64,000 nt of DNA from the NCBI GenBank assembly GCA_038501195.1, contig JBBPUQ010000008.1, positions 3,978,501-4,042,500 on the forward strand, written 5' to 3'. The notes below the pieces were generated by a model. It had not been told where the DNA came from, ran no database searches, and worked only from the letters and a program-made list of their open reading frames with translations. The position numbers and the translations under genes were made by a program. The DNA comes from Nemania diffusa. Its lineage: Eukaryota; Ascomycota; Sordariomycetes; Xylariales; Xylariaceae. Of the stretch, positions 12,184-25,603 are shown piece by piece (within the stretch, counting starts at the first letter, position 1; each line of letters begins with the position of its first letter).

Positions 12184-15100
12184 TTTTTTTTAGTTGAGGT
12201 AGAGCCCGTCCTCCCACCAATTCCAATCCCTCAGCTGCGTAGTCAGGTGGCCCCAATTGGTGGGTTGTCGTGTTCGTCGTCGTCGTCGTCGTCTTGAATC
12301 CGTGATCCGACTTGGCGGTCCTGTATCGTTAATAAAATTTAGGTACATCCAGCGAAGTTCCCCATAGAAGTTGTTCCGGTGTGCAGGGGTCTTTTTGTGG
12401 CTTGGCTGATCGCCTGGTTACTTGTTTTTACCTCCCCATGGTGCTGGGGCTAGTGAAGCGTGGCTGATACGCTAGGCCGGGATAGGATTGGTGATTTCCA
12501 CCGGTCTGATTGTGGGTATCGAACAATTGAGCCACAGCTGATATCCATTACTGTACGCTACGTATGGTCCTCTGTAGCGTACAGAGTACATGCTCCCACG
12601 ACAAATCAACCAACCAGCCACATGCCCCACCCCCATCCCACTCACCCCACTCACGGCCCCTTGTCCCTGTCTCTGTAACTTCGCGTCGACCTGCGCTTTT
12701 ATTTCTGACTATTGCTTTTTCGATTTCCCACTACAACCTAAATCACATCACGACACCAGACCAGCCATGCGCAGGCCACCGCTTGCCACCGCGCCCGCCC
12801 ACCGAACGACCACTTTCGATCGGCATACCAGAAGCAGCTAAAAACAGCACCTTGACTCTTCGGCTATAGACGTTACCGTGTGCAGAGACGTCGTGGGAGC
12901 TGACCCGGAAATCCCGGCAGCTGCAGCGCCCCAGACCGTCGATCATCAATTTGCGCCAACGCGTGGAATTTCCAATTTCCTCGTCTGTCTGGCGCCCTGT
13001 CCGGCTGGGGGCCACATGTATGCACACTATGCATACCAGTTACATTGCGCATATGTACGCAGTACGCATAGGCAGGTGTGCCGTCAGTCTACCTACAGAT
13101 ACTAAGTAGTTGGCTCAGTAGATATGTTCGTGTGTATCTGGCCTAAGTACACGCTCGTAGGTTAGTTTGTCGTTTCCTGGGTCGTTCGTCTGGGTCGCAT
13201 CATATCATCAGGGATCATGTGATATTGCAGCCAATGTATGTTATGTGGGCGTCGACCTTTGCATTGAGCGCCTGCATCCCACCAAGCTACCCGCATGATA
13301 AAGAATACTATTTCGGATATCTCAACAGACCCTAACGTTGTATTTTATTTTACCGGTCCCACTCACTCGGCGAGCATTTAAAGGTACAAATCTCTGGTTT
13401 CTGGCCCCTCACCCGTTTGCGAACAGGGGACTGCCTGTGCAAAATTGTTGATCTTCCAAGTCCTACAATAAGCATCCCTACAAACATGCCCACGAGCGCA
13501 GGTCGATTAGACAAGTAAATTACACTAGGTCACTAAATAGTGTACCTGCCTTCCTACACTAGTCCTGTTATATAGGCGGGAATTGGTTGCATAAGTCCCG
13601 TGCATTGGGGCTCTGTTGTAAGATTTATTTATGTATTCTGTATATCACTGCTATCCTTTTGCCGTTTTGTGCAATTTGCTACATACTTGCTCAAGCTGTC
13701 TCGGATTCGATTTGACGGTGTAGTTGATTCGCTCATCGCCCCATTGGTCTGTCTACCTATCCATAGGAAGGTTAGGGTAGTGTATAGGTATGTATGTTGG
13801 TGGTCCTATTATATACTATCATGTCCTGTCTTGACTGCTTTTGCGCCATTGATGTGTCATACGTATACTACGCTCTCGACTACAACCTCATACATACACT
13901 AGGTGCTCCAGTCCCTTGCTTGGTGTCACCACTATGTTGCAATGTCACAAGCTCTGATGTCACAGGCTCTTGCCACTTCGTCCCGCGGTCTTCTTTATTG
14001 TCACCCTCCACCCACGTCCCGTCTCCATGTTAGCTAATTGTCACGGGACTGAATAATTATGTCAGATCACATATCAGACTCGCTCACCTTCTCGCCTCAT
14101 CGCACTCCACCCGGAAGCGGATATGTCGCGCGGGCGTGTCTGATGTGATCCCCATTCTGTCCAATCTGGATCCCTAGTCTATCTCTCTAGCTGTCGTCCG
14201 GATCGACTGATTCGCTGCTCACCCCAGGTTCAGCCAAGCTGATCTAAACTAGGATCAGATCTCTTCCCCACGGCAGGTATTTGGGAATTCCCAATGATTA
14301 GCCTTGCCTATTACCTATTATTACTATACACTACAGAATACTATGTGCATATAAAGGCAGACTACACTAGTGTAGATTATGGCGCGGTGGGCCGTCTCTC
14401 AGCTCGGAGGAAGTAGCGTAGCGCTGCGACGGTGCCAGCGAGTCTGCAGGTCTTGGCCCCAATCGCATCCCTCGCCCGTGAAATAGATATTCTCCTATCA
14501 AATCCTAGCATCGCCACCCTACACCAGATGTGGTTGATAAGAGGTACTGCGTAGAGCGAACGCAGAGCGCTGGAGACGTATGGTACCAGGTATGGCCATC
14601 CCGTGTCAGGCATCCTGCCTTTTCAGGAACACCTCCCTCTGGGTCAGGACATTTCTGACAGGCGGTTTGTGCCCGATCGGGGGGATCTTCCCATCACCTC
14701 TATCTCTGCAGATGATGTGATGCACAACTGGACCCATACGTCCCCGGTATGTATTCCGCAGACCTAACCTACCCATGTGTGTGGGCTTGGGGTGTGCAGT
14801 GCACGTATGTATGTATGCGTAGACGTACTCACTTGTAATGTGGACGAGCTCACCGAGGCAGCCAGTCGCCTCTTTAGTGCGAAACTAGTCATTTCACACA
14901 ATTCTTCGAGAAAAAGCAATGCGGCGCTCAGTAATCTGGCAACGTGGACGATGTTCGCTCGACAATTCTCAATTTTCTCATTATGCCCAGATCCTCTTGT
15001 AGTCCTCGATGAGTTATTTTTCTTTTGCCTCCACCCTTGCCTTCCCACCATCGTTTCTTGTAGACTTCAGGTCGCCCACGCGCCATGTCCCTAGGTAGCC

Positions 15101-15981
15101 GGTCAGAAAACGGCATTCGATAGCCATCTATCTCCACGATGTGTGTGACCCCCCTCCTCCATTTCCTCCCCATCCCATCCTTTATACCCACCGGCCCCGA
15201 CCACCGTGCAGCAGAAGTAAGCCGCCTTAAGGGGGGGTTCACCTCGCGTGGGAGAAGCGACATCTTCGCCTATCCCTGATTCCCTTGGTGAAGGGGAGCC
15301 AATAGATTTTGATGAGGGGAAATAATCAATAAAAAGATAGGGGAAAGCTTAGCTCGTCTTTGAACTCCTTTCCCAATGCCCACTTGAAACCAGAATTCCC
15401 AGACTCAACTATCATGGGCGCCTTAACCTATTCCGGAGAACACCTCAGCGACGAACTTATTTGAACCCTGTCTCAGACAGTGATTTCCCTCGTCAAGCCC
15501 CTCGAGCGTCTAGTCTCGGAAAAAGAAAAGAAATCATAAGAAAACCCAACGTATCATTCCTGGACCGCCCCGGAAGACGCTAGGAGGCTCGATTATCTGC
15601 GAGCAGTGTGCACAGGTGAGAAAGATGCTTGTATTGCGAAAGACCAATTAAGACCAATCAAAGAATATCATGCGCCGGTTGTATGATGAGGTCGTAACGG
15701 AATGCCGGTGTATCTACCCTTTCCCTCGTTGGCCGTGGGGCTGCTAGATCCTTTCCGAAACGCCGATTGGTATCATACGGGATAGGGAGCTCAAAAGAAA
15801 GGGAAAAGAAAAGTAGAAATTAAGAGAGGCACGTAATCGTGATCCAAGGCCTAGGCCCATAGCAACGACACTGGTGTGATCTCTATGATAACCAGGGTAC
15901 GTATGGACCGGTCGTTGGACCTGTTGTAGCAACCAGGGACGAATACGCCTGGTTGCGTAATTAATTGGTCGATGTACTCGC
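12184..15981. other. Long intergenic region, no gene recognised
   Basis: A GTC triplet run lies at about 12268-12292 next to the RSM7 promoter. Several frames of 60-110 codons (for example 12743-13027, 14377-14613, 14928-15263, all minus) overlap each other on both strands and show no motif, so I treat them as chance. Scattered TACCTA/TAGGTA words occur. A short intron-split gene could still be hidden here, as the neighbouring one shows. Confidence 0.5.
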
Positions 15982-16406
15982 TCACCAAGCGCTGCCGCCG
16001 AGGCCCGAGCTAGTAGCTAGCCAGTGAAGCGCAGCTTCAGCAGCATCTTCTCTGGCGTTGTTGAGGTTGTTTCCGTCATACCAATAACGCGCTTGGATGC
16101 GCGTACCGTACACCACGACAACGCTAGACCATGCCGTGCGACCACCTAAAGAGAGGCAAAGTAATAATCGTTAGCACGAGAGACACCTTTTTCGTGACCT
16201 ATAAGACTACTGTAATTGAGGAGGCCTACCTCGTCGATCTGACACAAGTTGATAGTCAGGTGGTTGGAGTTGATAGTCGCGGCATGCCTCTAGACACGGT
16301 TAGCTATTTCTTCTTTCAGTAATACTAGGACGTGGGGGTATGTCCAACCTTCAAGCCTGTCTTGCCACGTGGGAGCCCGTTGAGAGCGGCGGGAACCGGA
16401 TGGCAT
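15982..16406 (-). CDS. Small dsRNA-binding-domain-like protein in three exons
   Basis: Exons are 16349-16406, 16230-16289 and 15982-16145, giving 93 residues. Intron 1 (16290-16348) has a GTTGGA donor and GCTAACC branch. Intron 2 (16146-16229) has donor GTAGGC, branch GTGCTAACG and acceptor TTTAG. The spliced product reads MPSGSRRSQRAPTWQDRLEE, then DYQLVSDRRGGRTAWSSVVV, YGTRIQARYWYDGNNLNN and AREDAAEAALHWL. The last pieces match the beta-strand/helix pattern of small Sordariomycete proteins with a dsRBM-like fold (ARYWYDG, then KEDAAE-type helix). No catalytic residues are seen; the role is unknown and RNA binding is inference. The first donor is weak, so the N-terminus is the least certain part. 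The longest exon is only 164 nt, so simple frame searches miss the gene. Confidence 0.72.
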
Positions 16407-19400
16407 AGCGTTTATAATTGCCCGTCAGAGTATGAAGGGGTTAGGCAAGGCTGCGAATCTGACTAGACTTTATCGGCGATTGAATTGTGCCCTCAAGCTC
16501 AGTTTGGACTAAGATGGAACAGCGGTGAGATCATATAACCGAATATAACTGTAGGTAAGGATGATTGAGAGGCCTTGGAGACACTAGGTTATTTTTAAGC
16601 CCTTGATTGAGCACGATAGTAAACAATTACTTAATCGATGAGTCGGGGCCAGGAGTTTAAATAAGGTGTCAATTTGGCAGACCGGTATCCCTTCCGCAGC
16701 TGGTCCACTTTCTCTGTTTCTTTTGCCAGATAATAGGAAGCAGGAGGCACCTATGATTTTCCGATAGTGCCTAGTGATATCGGACGGAAACGCGAGATAT
16801 AGAGATTGATAGTGATGTGGCAGGTAAGGATTAGCTAGAGATGCCCTGGAAGCTGTTTGCACAACGGTGATGCAGCGACGGGTAATGGAAGGAAATTAGT
16901 CGGTACAATGGACGGCATCATGCATCATGGATGGGTGTATACGTGATAAGAGGGAGTGGTCAAAGTGGTGTGGAAAAGACGTAGAACAGAGCGAGGCTAG
17001 AGCAACACACGTGAGAAGAAGGAAACAATCAACTAAGATCGGCGAGGAGGAAAATTAACAGAATGTCTGGGTTATTCTATCATGATATATCAGAGAGACG
17101 AGGTGAGCCACAGAGAGGTCACATGCCTTACTCGTCCCCAGTACCTGTAGACAGTAAGTAAAGTCAAGTCGATCCCGTACCCATATTTGCTTTTGCTCAA
17201 CACCCTTGGGACTGTGTCTTTTCAATTTCCCTCCTCAGAATTCCTGGGATGGTGGGTCCCAAGATCTTCCTACCATGACTAGAGCGCGAAGCAATATACT
17301 ATGTAGTTAGATCAATACTTCCTTCGTATGTGACATTGAGGTCTCTCTCCATTGTGGTATAGGGCGGTATGCAAGAACTGCTAGACGCATGCTGGTCCAC
17401 TCGTCCCGAACAATTGGGGTGCAAAAGAAAGAAAGATACAACAAATGTAGTTAGTCAGGGTGGGTACATATGTGCAGCCCATGTCGATAGCTTGGGGCAA
17501 CCAGAAAAAGAACGAGAAAGAGTACAGAATAAACGAACTACCTAAGTATATTTTGACTTTGGACCCAAAGCAGCATGCAAAATGCAAATGCTTAGGTAGA
17601 TGAGGCCCGTGCCACCCTGTTGATAATACCATTGGTTGCTACTATAGGTAGGTACCTATGTCTCACCTTCTGTCAAACGTGCATGAGCACTGCTGTCAAA
17701 CTGTATGTCTCGTTGGGCTTCGTGCCACTTGCCAGGGGGTGGCATATCGGGTGAATGTGGTGGATTGGTGGCATAGAAAGTTCCACCGTTCCACAGACAG
17801 AACACCTGCTGGGGGTAGCTTCGAGGTGTCCGTCGTATCAAAACATGGTATTCCGCTGGGTAGCCTGGTGTGCCAGAGAGATTCTGCAGCGAGAAACTTG
17901 TCTGTACCCAACCATGCACCCTGCATTGAAGGATGAGTCTGTAGCACATGGCTAGGGACTCAGGCGAGAATGTGTTGCCATTTTTCGAAACCGTTACGAC
18001 CCAATGGGAAGAATTGACTGCACCACAAGACCGTAGCACAACGGTATAAGTAGTGAAATCGGAGCAAAGAAAATTCCCCGAGTCATCACCACATTGTAAC
18101 ACATAGGTAGGCTTACGGCGCCTGATGCCACCGGGTGCTGCCGATTTTGTGCGAGGGTAGTGAGAGCAAGGAAGAACCATGCGTTAGTCGCGGTAAGTGA
18201 GGCTCGTCTGTCTGCTTACCTATATTTTCCCTTACCGATTACCGGATGGATGGTCTGCCTTAGTTTGTATGTCGTGATAAGCCGAGCATCTTGGGGTTAT
18301 TTTCGTAGTGTATGTAATCCCATGGTTTTGCTTTTTCTATAACAAGGTGATCAGGGGTGGGGTTGGGGGACTGCATTAGTCTACCTACTGTAGAAGTACG
18401 GCTCTTGGCTGCCGCAAGTGATTTTCAAGCCCAGACTTTACCAGGCAAAGCTTACCCAACGTAATGTACATATATATATAGTCCCCAATTTACAGAGACT
18501 AGGCCCAAATGCTCATTAACAGCTAAGCCTTGTTAGGGTTGTTGAATAGTAGTAGAAAGCTTGACGCGTTGATTTAGGCGAAGCCTGTTTCAAGCCTAAC
18601 TCTGAGCTGAAGATAAAGGAGGTGATGGGCGTGATCTCATTATTCGAAAGCGAGTCCGGGGTTAGAATTTAACATGGAGAGGTGTATGCGCCTGGTGCAT
18701 CAGTTGCGCATGGGAGCGGCACAGATTAGTGATCTAAGTCCAGGTCACGAAGCCAACATGGGTAGCATTGAAGCTTCAGCATATACGAGGGTGGTGGCCA
18801 CTGACTCGGTGGGTTTTCCTTGCCTTTTCATTAGTTGTAAACGGCTAGCGACCTCGCCGCGGCAGAATGCATCAAAGTACTTGGGTAGGTAAGTGGGTCG
18901 TTGATATTGATCGTGAGAAGATGACCAGACAGGAATGACCAAGTCCGCCGACTAGAAAGACTTCCATCCAAGCTAAGTGTGGTTTGCATTAGCCAAACCT
19001 CTGCGGAGTGAACCGGGCCGTTTCCCTACCTATAGTATTCGAACACCTACATGCAAAAGCAGAAAATGTGTTTGTAACGTCCGAATAGGACCTACTACTC
19101 TCTTCCCTATTCCCAATTTTCGTTTAACTCTTTCTTATTTAGAGTTATTATATAGTGATGCTAGCTGCTGGCCATGTTAGTAATCTACATCAAATGGCGA
19201 GAATCCCCAAATTCTGACCGTAGTTACCTACCTGAGTTAGGAGACTTTATTGTTAGTGTAAACTGGGTTGAAGTTACACATTGTTATTGCTGCTGAGTTG
19301 TAGTTTAAGCGTTGGTTGGGGTATGACTCTCAGTTTTGCTAACAGGCCCAAAGAGACGTCAGTTCATGCCTTTGCCGGCTAATTAGCTACAAGTTAACCT

Positions 19401-21593
19401 GCAGCCTTACAACACTTATCCGAACTACTGCTGGTGGCTATTTCGCTTCGTTGATTAAGTCAGCCGGTGACATATGGTTCGCGAGGAGATTTTCCGGAAT
19501 GCATTGATACCGGGGGTCTGGGTCGGCCCGCATGCAGTAAGATAGTCACCCAGGGATTGGCCGAATCACGTAACCCAAAGTAATGGGGTTCGTTTGCTGG
19601 TGGGTAACTAAACAGTGTGAAGAGCTAAAGACGTCGGTAGACTGGGAGTAGGCTAGAACACGTGCCCATAAGGTGTTGAGTCGAGTAGGTATACTACTGT
19701 AGTAAGACGTTTGTGGTGTTACCTCAGTAGCCTCTCCGCATTTCTCGCAGACGTACAAAAAGAACAAAATAGAACACCATGATCGTGAGTCGTAAATATA
19801 TAGGTTACTCGTATGACACAACTTTTCTTCATTTCATCCAAACTATACGGACCATACTTGATGACAAACGATAGCCTCATATGGTGTGGCATCGTGCTTA
19901 TGCAAGTGATGTCATCGCCCTGGGCTGAGAATACGTGGGTCTTTTCACCTGAGATCGTGGTTGCCGGCCTACCTATATCAAGGTAGTTAGCCAAGATTAT
20001 TCGTAGACTTATTGCAACGAGATCAACACTTATGTTATATTTGCTTCGTTACGGAGCAGGAACTCGAGTGCTTCGCACTAGATAACCAGTGCACCAGTTT
20101 ATTTTTACCAATCGCCAGGTCCACTCAGATCACGGTTCTCAGCTTCCACCTCTTAAGTTAATAGCGGTAACCTATACCCCCCTGGGAGGCCCCTACATGG
20201 ACAGGCATTACGCAAACTCACACGATGAGCAACTATCCGTACAGAGGCCGGAGGGTGGTAATGCGGCGGGCTTTCTTGTGGAGGGTTGAACTCATCTTGC
20301 AGAGACAGATCTAAGAGGTCAGCGGGAGCGAGATAACGAGACTGCCATCCGCTCGCCTCTGACGGGCTAATGAGAGGATGACTTGGTCGGCCTACTGCAG
20401 CCCGACGGGCCGAAGACCGGGGATGAGTTACCTGGGCGAGGAGACGGCGATGATGCAGTATAACTCGCTCCGTCCGCTGGTTGAGGAGACCTGCCTTCCT
20501 AGTCTGACATTCTCGCAATGGCTCGAAAGGGGCACTTTGGAGACACTTGCTGATCACAATTTGTATATGTTGTGTTGTCAGACAATAGAAGTCCTAATCA
20601 GACAAGCAATCAGTAGTACGGCATGTGGGAGTTTGGGGGGCCTCGTAACCCGTCACCCGGCAGCACGGTTGCATATCGTTGCCGGATCTGACGAACTACG
20701 GATGCTGTGGTACTCACAGAGGGGATTGAGATGGTTCTGGACGGGGCCTTGACCCGTAGGGTGGATGAGTGTGTAAGGATGACCTAGATGCGTTTGGTTG
20801 GAGGTTATGCCGACTATTTCCTCAACAAACAGTAAGGCAACGTCTCAGAGCGTGGACAATGCATGAACCCCTGGGGGCGTGAATGTTCAATGTCGTCATT
20901 ATGAGCATTTCGCAGAAACGACGGACGAAAGCCAAGAGACTCCAAATGTTGCGTAGCATTATCTATTCTTCTGTTATCCCATTCTGCATTCTGTCCTGGT
21001 CTGTTCTAGAGTGCGGGATTAGGTCGGAAAAGGTAGCTGTATTTAGATAGGTGGAAATAGAACTTAAAGTGGCCGATCGAGGTACCCTCAGCACATTATG
21101 GGTCGATAACTAATACGTACCTAATGTAGATACAGAGGTAGGTACTACCTTGGCACGCAGTCAATACCTACTCCTGCTCAATCCTCTTGTGACGTCTAGG
21201 TACCTTCCACCTCTGCCATCTTCAACTTGAGATGATGAAGGAGCATTATATAATCCATAATCACGTAATGCGCTTCCAATTAGGGAGGTAGATCTGATAA
21301 CTTAGGGAAGCATGGAAGGCTCAAGCCCATAATTGAACTTTAGCTTAGCCAATCATAGCGGAGTGAGGCTTGAAAACATCAGCCACAACTATGCGTAGTC
21401 TTGGTTAGGTATCTCGCCCGCCTTATCCACCTTATTAGATCAGCCATCCAGACATCATATATCTTTCGGCCACTATTCTATCTAGGCAACCCCCTTTTCT
21501 AACATTGAATTCTACCAACCTTCACAATTTCCGATCGCATAACTCTTACTTTCTGTGCCCGTGCAGCGCTTCTATATCGATTTGTATTGGACT
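16407..21593. other. Long intergenic region upstream of AGE2
   Basis: No recognisable gene. The longest open frame is 174 codons on the minus strand (17656-18180). It is Cys-rich with no family resemblance, and the opposite strand is also open there, so I do not call it. Overlapping frames of 124 (20378-20752, plus) and 134 codons (20153-20557, minus) are equally unsupported. TACCTA/TAGGTA words recur (17647, 18878, 19227, 21117, 21140, 21200). The last few hundred bases probably hold the AGE2 promoter. Confidence 0.5.
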
Positions 21594-23356
21594 ATGTCTC
21601 GGCGGCCACCGAATCCTGCTGCCGAAAGGGCAGCCCAAAACCAGCAGACCATTAAGAGTCTGCTGAAGCTGGAGCCCAACAAAGTATGCGCCGATTGCAA
21701 GCGGAACAAACGTGCGTCGCCTGCCCATACGGCCACCTGGTATTGACCTGCTAACCTGTTTCCTTGAACATTTCAGATCCGCGATGGGCTAGTTGGAACC
21801 TGGGCATATTTATCTGCATTCGTTGCTCCGGTATCCATCGAGGCATGGGCACACACATTTCGCGCGTCAAATCGGTCGATCTCGACTCCTGGACCGACGA
21901 ACAATTACAAAGCGTTCTAAGCTGGGGAAACGCGCGAGCGAACAAATACTGGGAATCAAAATTAGCCTCTGGCCACGTGCCTTCCGAAGCTAAGATCGAG
22001 AATTTTATAAGAACCAAGTACGAACTCAAACGATGGGCTATGGATGGGCCCATGCCCAACCCTGCCGATCTAGACGTCGAAGGTGACGATGAGGTACCCC
22101 TTAGCCTCGTTAAAGAGAAACAGACTATTGAACGGAAGGTTTCGCTGCGAAATGCTCCGACCGCAGAAGCCACGAACCCAAGGGGGGCATCGCAAGGGGA
22201 CCTCATTGGTGGTGACATTCCTCCGAGGGCTAGCACAGCCGGTCCTCCTTCTCACCAACAAGTGCCACCAAAAGCTGCGCCTGTCCCGCCGAAAGCCGCG
22301 AACCCCAAGGACTCTCTCTTGGGCCTTGATTTCCTTGGTGAAGCACCTGCTGCCCCCCCTAGGCCTGCTAGCACCACCGGTACAGGAGGCATGGGAGGTC
22401 AGTCTAGGCCAGATCTCAAACAATCCATTCTATCACTTTACGCGTCTGCGCCGCGACCACAACCGCAAACTCACCAACCGGGACATGCTTCCACTGGGTC
22501 ATTCGGCGGGTTTGGATCAATGCAATCGCCACCTCCTTTGCAGTCGCCTACAGGACACCAGCACCAAAACTCTACTAGCGGGGGACTTAACGACGCCTTT
22601 GCGGGCTTGAGCTTCGGAAACGTAACCTCTCAGAAGAGCCCACCAATAGATGCCTTTGCCGGGCTGACGAGCATGTCGAGCAACCGATCTCCCCCCCAAC
22701 CTACAAACGCCGCTTTTCCTAGCCTCGGGGGCGGTAGTTTCTTTGATGTCAAGCCTAATCCAAGCACAACGCAACACCAGAAGAAGCCATCCTTTACAGA
22801 CAGTTTTGGCGCTTTTAGCACTGCTGCCGCCCCTGCGAAACCCGCTCAGCCGTCTTCAGGTCTAGGCGATCTTTTCGATTGGTCGACCCCAGCCCAACCA
22901 ACCAAAACGGCACCAGCAAATTCCAAACCAGCACAAGCAGTTTCCCCAAACTCCGTTTTCAATCTCTCCGCAACTCAGCCCAAACCGGCCACGACTACTA
23001 CCGCCCCCTCAGCTCCTATAAGCACGTCCGATGCGGATGTATGGGGAAATGCATGGGGTAATCCCGAACCTACTCCCTCAGCAGGTCTCAAGAGCCCGGC
23101 CGTCGCCAAACCTTCGGCGCCGCCGGTCAGCGACGACTTTGGCGGGTGGGGCAGCAGTACGGGTGGCTCGTTTGCCAACCAGAGCATAATACCCGGCGCT
23201 TCGGGCGGGTTTGCGCCTGCGCCCAAGGTCGCAGCGGACGAAGAGTTCGGTGGCTGGACGAGCAGCACCGGCGGCAGTACGAACAATAACGGGTCCGCGA
23301 AGCCTGGCGGCAGCGGGTTTGGAGGCGATGATCTCTTCTCCAACGTTTGGCAATAG
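21594..23356 (+). CDS. AGE2: ArfGAP, Age2 type
   Basis: ArfGAPs stimulate GTP hydrolysis by Arf and so control coat formation; Age2 acts at the trans-Golgi and endosomes. Exons are 21594-21711 and 21777-23356, giving 565 residues. The 65-nt intron (GTGCGT, CTAAC branch, TTTCAG) joins NK to HPRWASWNLGIF. The zinc finger is C32-x2-C35-x17-C53-x2-C56, with the x17 spacing of Age2 rather than x16. The arginine finger is R61 in CSGIHRGMGTHISRVKS. The C-terminal 380 residues are low-complexity, rich in P, Q, G, S and A, with repeated LNDAFAGLSFG, DAFAGL, DLFDW and FGGW motifs that resemble adaptor- or clathrin-binding peptides (inference). The start MSRRPPNPAAERAAQNQ matches the family; 13 further in-frame codons upstream look like leader. 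The gene converges with SFT1. Confidence 0.93.
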
Positions 23357-24112
23357 TGTGCCCTAGTAGTTAGTTATAGCCCGAGCCTGGATAGAGGAAG
23401 CTTTCTACCATACGGAAGCGGTCGTGATGATGAGGCTGGAAGGCATCCTAGCGATCTTGTCATTTGCCCCCAAATGAGAGATGACAATGGTGATGCGGCA
23501 CGATGCTGTTGTAAACGACGGGTTTAGTATATACCTACATCACGAGATACAATGAGAAATGACGAGGAATTAAAAATTATAAAATCTTTAAAAGTGGCTT
23601 TAACATAGATATGCAGCGGTCGGTACCGCCCGTGTTATTCGATTATTACGAGTGGCTAAAAGATATAACGCCTATGCTATGCTACATTGCTTTGGTGTAT
23701 CCATAAACCCCTAACGCGACTCGATTTAGTACATCTTTTGTAACGTTCCTTTTTAGGAACCGAGTGGTCTATGGTTGTGACCAGATGAGTAGGAGCGTCT
23801 GCTAGCCTAGCTCGCATCGCAAAATCCGTAGCCACGGCCCTACACTCTCGGAATATGGATTCGCCTTCAGCCACGGTCCATGTGAATATCCCCCTTCTAA
23901 CCCGACTACCGGAAGGATGTCTAGGGCCTGCGCTATCGGTCCCTCCGGCACCGACTGACGTCCTCAGTATGCGCTATATTCAATGCGCCCACGTTGCAGA
24001 TGCATGGCATCGGCCATGAGCTTCTATCCCTTTCGTTCCCCTAACCTCTTATAGTGTATGGATGAAACGGAGTTTGTTTTCTTTTCGCTGCTTGTCTTTG
24101 CGGCGGAGTGGT
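23357..24112. other. Intergenic between convergent AGE2 and SFT1
   Basis: 3' flank of both genes. It includes an AT-rich patch at 23560-23610. A 65-codon minus-strand frame (23677-23874) has no support. Confidence 0.6.
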
Positions 24113-24495
24113 TTAGAATATCCATTTGGCGAGGTAGTACAGCACCAGGAACACGCCGACGACAATGCCCGAGAGCTTGAAGATCGCCACCTTGTTCCCC
24201 GCGGCGGCCATGCGGCCTAGACGACCGGCGGAGCCCTTGAGCTGCGTTGACATGGAGGAGAATGTATCGGACTATATTTTGTTGCGAGCTCGTTAGTGAC
24301 CTAGTCCATGGAGCGGAGGAAGAGGCTGGCGAGAGAGGGCAATGCAGATGCACAACGTACCGTGTTATCGATGATGTCTTGCGCCCGCGCGTTGTCGTAT
24401 ATGTCGACTGTTACGCCGCGGAGCGAGGATACTTTTGCCGACAGCTCCTCGAGCCGGGCGTTGTTTTGGCGCTCGCGCTCGTAGGCTTCGGACAT
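24113..24495 (-). CDS. SFT1: Golgi Qc-SNARE Sft1
   Basis: Sft1 is a tail-anchored SNARE for retrograde fusion within the Golgi. Exons are 24361-24495 and 24113-24271, giving 97 residues, the same length as I recall for yeast Sft1. The 89-nt intron (GTACGT, branch CACTAACG, acceptor ATATAG) joins DIIDNT to SDTFSSMSTQLKGS. Residues 8-70 are the SNARE heptad region (RERQNNARLEELSAKVSSL, then LKGSAGRLGRMAAAGNK). Residues 73-97 form the C-terminal membrane anchor (VAIFKLSGIVVGVFLVLYYL). The shorter open frames over this locus in other phases are shadows. It is divergent from YSC84. Bet1 is the main alternative, but the VTVDIYDNAR segment and the very short C-terminus favour Sft1. Confidence 0.92.
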
Positions 24496-25603
24496 TGCGG
24501 CGGGTATGAGGTTGCCGAGGTGATATAGCTAGGTCGGGTTTTGTAGGGTAGAGTCGTCGCTTGTGGGGTTTTGTTTTGGTGGTTGTTGAATGGATGTCGC
24601 GAAACGGTTCAGGTCCAGCCAGAATCTATTCCTTTTTCTGTCGCCAGCTAGTTGAGATCTCTTTTGTTCCAGTCGATTTGTCCAGATGCGGTTTCAATCG
24701 GGATGTTGGTTTACTATACTTCATGAACTATCTACTTAGTGTAGGTTATCTCCTTGTTCTGATTTGGTGGAAGGGTCTCGTGAACAGTAACGGCGGTTAG
24801 CCGGTTCAATTGTGTATGTCCAAGAAAAGGAGTCGAGGCTACGGTACAGCACAGTACACTGCCTCTAAAGATGACGCAGGCCTGTGGCTGGTGACGCTAG
24901 TCATCTAAACCCCGAGACTACGCCACAGAAGGCTGTCCGTATCTATCAGTGTTTAAGCAATTAACCCCACGTTTATAGTGGGGTATGCACTAGGAGGAGC
25001 TGTCATTTGGGTTCAGACGGCATGATTCGGCCGTCTTAGTGTATGTATGTAGGCAGCGCTGACGACAACCTTGCCATCCTTGTTCACATCCTGCGAATAT
25101 AATCTTCACGAGACAATCTCTAATTCTCCGTCTGCAAATTGTACATTAATCATCACTACCTCAACGGCAGCAACAATATACCTAATTCACGGGTGGCTTT
25201 TTACTTATCCACTACTCGCGCGCATTCGCAGCAAGAATACTTCATTCTACAATAGCACATCCAAGAGGGTGTCAATCAATAAATTCCAAATCCACCAGAT
25301 AATAGTGTAGCCGGTGGGCTGCCTCAATAAACTTGCCCCCGCAATTACTTAGCCCGTTGCCTGCTGCCTACCTACCTACAAACATACCTACCTACCCACT
25401 GAATCTCGCGATACCCACCGCAAGCTTCAGGCTACTGATCCAACATCAACTATAGAATACGCTAACGACGCCACCACCTGACATAATACCTATACGATCC
25501 CGCCCTTACGACGTCTTCACTTCTTGAGTTCCTTTGCGCATCCGCTTCAGCAAGCCTTGTTTGATACCAAACGAGCCAGCGAGCGACCGAATCTACCATC
25601 ACC
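24496..25603. other. Divergent promoter region of SFT1 and YSC84
   Basis: About 1.1 kb between divergently transcribed genes. A CTACCTACCTAC cluster lies at 25366-25400, shortly before YSC84. Open frames at 24561-24800 and 25071-25310 show no coding features. Confidence 0.6.

Noticed and set aside
20153..20752. Overlapping frames of 134 codons (minus) and 124 codons (plus)
   Set aside because: Both strands are open and neither translation has a recognisable motif; likely chance in a GC-moderate stretch.
24024..24353. 109-codon minus frame overlapping SFT1 exon 2
   Set aside because: It is a different phase of the same strand; the spliced SFT1 model explains the region with full family match.
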